A stretch of DNA of 64,000 nt from Leifsonia psychrotolerans (GTDB lineage Bacteria; Actinomycetota; Actinomycetes; Actinomycetales; Microbacteriaceae), in assembly GCF_013410665.1 (NCBI RefSeq), contig NZ_JACCFM010000001.1:434001-498000 (forward strand). The letters are read 5' to 3'. Below are positions 62,604 to 64,000 of the stretch, in pieces; the first letter of the stretch is position 1; every line of letters starts with the position of its first letter. The position numbers and the translations under genes are program-made. The notes under the pieces were generated by a model, which did no database searches, was not told the DNA's origin, and saw only the letters and a list, made by a program, of their open reading frames with translations.

Positions 62604-62713
62604 CGAGTGCGGGTCGCGCCTCACGACATCCGTCGCGGGAGTCCGATCAGCCTGGGGCGGCTTCTTCGCCGAGTTCGAGCAGAATGTCTTCGCCGCGCAT
62701 GTGGGCGTCACCC

Positions 62714-62811
62714 CGTTGGTCGAGCTCACCCCGTTGGTCGAGCTCACTCCGTTGGTCGAGCTCACCCCGTTGGTCGAGCCCATCCCGTTGGTCGAGCGTG
62801 TCGAGACCCCG
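62714..62811. repeat. 18-bp tandem repeats, CGTTGGTCGAGCTCACCC family
   Basis: CGTTGGTCGAG recurs at exactly 18-bp steps (62714, 62732, 62750, 62768, 62786). The first three copies continue CTCACC or CTCACT, the fourth CCCATCC, and the last reads CGTTGGTCGAGCGTGTCGAG, the full unit of the 35-kb array. It is the same repeat family in a shorter period. The region 62604-62885 is otherwise without a gene. Confidence 0.9.
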
Positions 62812-62885
62812 TGAGCCAGCCTCGAGACGTGGCCGCGTGATCTCCACATGCCCGATCGGCGGATTCTCGCACACCTCGGCGGCGG

Positions 62886-64000
62886 CTATCGGGCGACGAC
62901 CGATCCACTCGCGTCACTCTCGGAAACGGGAGCGGCAACGCGTGAGTGCGCGACCGACAGGCCCTGGCCGACTCGCCGAAAGAGTACGGCCGCACACACC
63001 GCACCGAACGCGAAGAAGCCGGCACCCCACCAGTACACGGTGGCGTAGCTATGAATCGCTGCTTCGGCGGCGACGGCCGCAGTGGGTGGCACGTGCGCTG
63101 CGATGTACGACGTCGCGGCTGTCGCGGCCAGTGTGTTGAGCAGGGCGGTTCCGATCGAGCCGCCGACCTGCTGGCTGGTATTGACCATGGCCGAGGCGAC
63201 CCCGGCGAATCGGCGGTCGACGCCGAGTGTCGCCGTCTGGATCGAGGCGGGCATGATCGAGCCCATGCCGAAACCGATGATCAGCAGGGGCAGCAGGATG
63301 TCGGCAGCGTAGGTGCTCTTCAGGGTGAGCGTGGTGAGAGTGACCATGCCGATTGCGGCCAGCGCCATACCCAGAGGAACCATGACCTTTGGCCCGAACC
63401 GCGGCACGAACACGTTGGTCGACAGCTGGGCCGCGAGCACCAGCGCGGCGATCATCGGCAAAAACGCGAGTCCGGTCTGCACCGGCGTGAAGCGCAAGGA
63501 TGTCTGCAGATAGTAGGTGACGAAGAGGAAGATCCCGAACATGCCGGCCCCGGCGATCAGCACCGAGATGTAGGCCGCTCCTCGGTTGCGGTCCAGCACG
63601 ATCGCGAGCGGAAGCAGCGGGTGGGTGGCCCGCCGCTGCCAGAGCACGAAGGCGATGAGCAGCACACCCGCGGCAGCGAGCATCCCCCAGGTGAGCGGCG
63701 AGCTCCACCCATCGGTTTCGGCATTGGAAAAGCCGTAGACCACAGCGAACAAGGCACCCGAGACCAAGACGGTTCCCGGCAGATCCAATTTCGGCCGGGG
63801 TCCGGAGCGCTGGGCATTCCTCACGAAGATGGTTGCGCCGATCACGGCCACGACCGCGATGATGACATTGATGTACAGGCTCCACCGCCAGTTGAGGTAC
63901 TCGGTCAAATAGCCGCCGAGCAGCAAGCCGACGGCGCCCCCGGCGCCCGCGATCGCTCCGAACACGCCGAAGGCACGGGAGCGTTCCTTGGGAATCGTGA
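62886..64000 (-). CDS. MFS (DHA2/EmrB-type) transporter, 5' end cut by window
   Basis: 371 codons are present; the N-terminus lies beyond the right edge. The visible start, IPKERSRAFGVFGAIAGAGG, is the loop and helix after the N-terminal bundle of EmrB/QacA-like pumps; the codons run open to position 64000, so an internal GTG at 63965 is not the true start. Following helices, with LLGGYLTEYLNWRWSLYINV, are typical of the 14-helix exporters. It converges on arfB across the repeat cluster. The substrate is unknown. Confidence 0.9.
   Translation of the reverse strand, partial: TIPKERSRAFGVFGAIAGAGGAVGLLLGGYLTEYLNWRWSLYINVIIAVVAVIGATIFVRNAQRSGPRPKLDLPGTVLVSGALFAVVYGFSNAETDGWSSPLTWGMLAAAGVLLIAFVLWQRRATHPLLPLAIVLDRNRGAAYISVLIAGAGMFGIFLFVTYYLQTSLRFTPVQTGLAFLPMIAALVLAAQLSTNVFVPRFGPKVMVPLGMALAAIGMVTLTTLTLKSTYAADILLPLLIIGFGMGSIMPASIQTATLGVDRRFAGVASAMVNTSQQVGGSIGTALLNTLAATAATSYIAAHVPPTAAVAAEAAIHSYATVYWWGAGFFAFGAVCAAVLFRRVGQGLSVAHSRVAAPVSESDASGSVVAR

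Noticed and set aside
62647..62874. Minus-strand frame reading LDQRSELDQRG repeats
   Set aside because: It is the translation of the 18-bp intergenic repeats, not a gene.

Overview
This is a high-GC actinobacterial chromosome segment. The gene families, the dense overlapping operons, the many start codons with a -10-like hexamer only 6-7 bases upstream, and the scattered CGTTGGTCGAG repeats all fit a soil or cold-environment member of the Microbacteriaceae. That placement is inference; no rRNA or housekeeping marker is present. I see no tRNA, rRNA, CRISPR array, phage or intact insertion sequence. Small decayed gene remnants mark where the chromosome has been rearranged.

Layout. 1-7.4 kb: the truncated start of a GH3 beta-glucosidase, a 3 x 24-bp repeat, a GAP-family membrane protein, a PadR/DUF1048/ABC exporter operon with a clear operator palindrome, and a DUF2254 membrane protein. 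7.4-17.1 kb: a photolyase, then a carbon and energy cassette of beta-phosphoglucomutase, a GH65 disaccharide phosphorylase, phosphoketolase and a PMA1-type proton-pumping P-type ATPase. 17.2-21.5 kb: a PanE/ApbA-like reductase, an aldehyde dehydrogenase and a graveyard of three gene remnants (F420-type nitroreductase, ABC ATPase, FtsX permease). 21.5-31.2 kb: a FadR-type regulator and CynX/NimT-type transporter facing a long operon with two amidohydrolases around a complete peptide/nickel-type ABC importer, probably a scavenging and hydrolysis system for a small nitrogenous compound. 31.2-36.7 kb: an ArsR-SulP-multicopper oxidase operon between a full flavin amine oxidase gene and a broken copy of that gene's tail. 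36.7-40.2 kb: a stand-alone fumarate reductase/aspartate oxidase-type flavoprotein divergent from a LysR regulator, then a topoisomerase IB fragment. 40.2-44.2 kb: a secreted, sortase-anchored GH78 rhamnosidase and an lpd remnant. 44.3-52.2 kb: a MarR regulator, small and membrane proteins, a MalT/LAL-type LuxR regulator and a membrane-anchored GH5 enzyme.

52.2-59.5 kb is the most coherent functional island. It holds a DevR/DevS-like (dormancy, hypoxia/NO) two-component system, two universal stress proteins, a PPOX flavoprotein, a nucleoside deoxyribosyltransferase, a retropepsin-like protease and a RimK ligase fused to a TrkA_C domain. Three intergenic regions of this island share a 14-bp motif that I propose as the response regulator's box. 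59.6-64 kb: an EmrB-type efflux pump, an unknown acidic protein, an ArfB-like ribosome rescue hydrolase, a second repeat cluster, and an MFS gene cut by the right edge.
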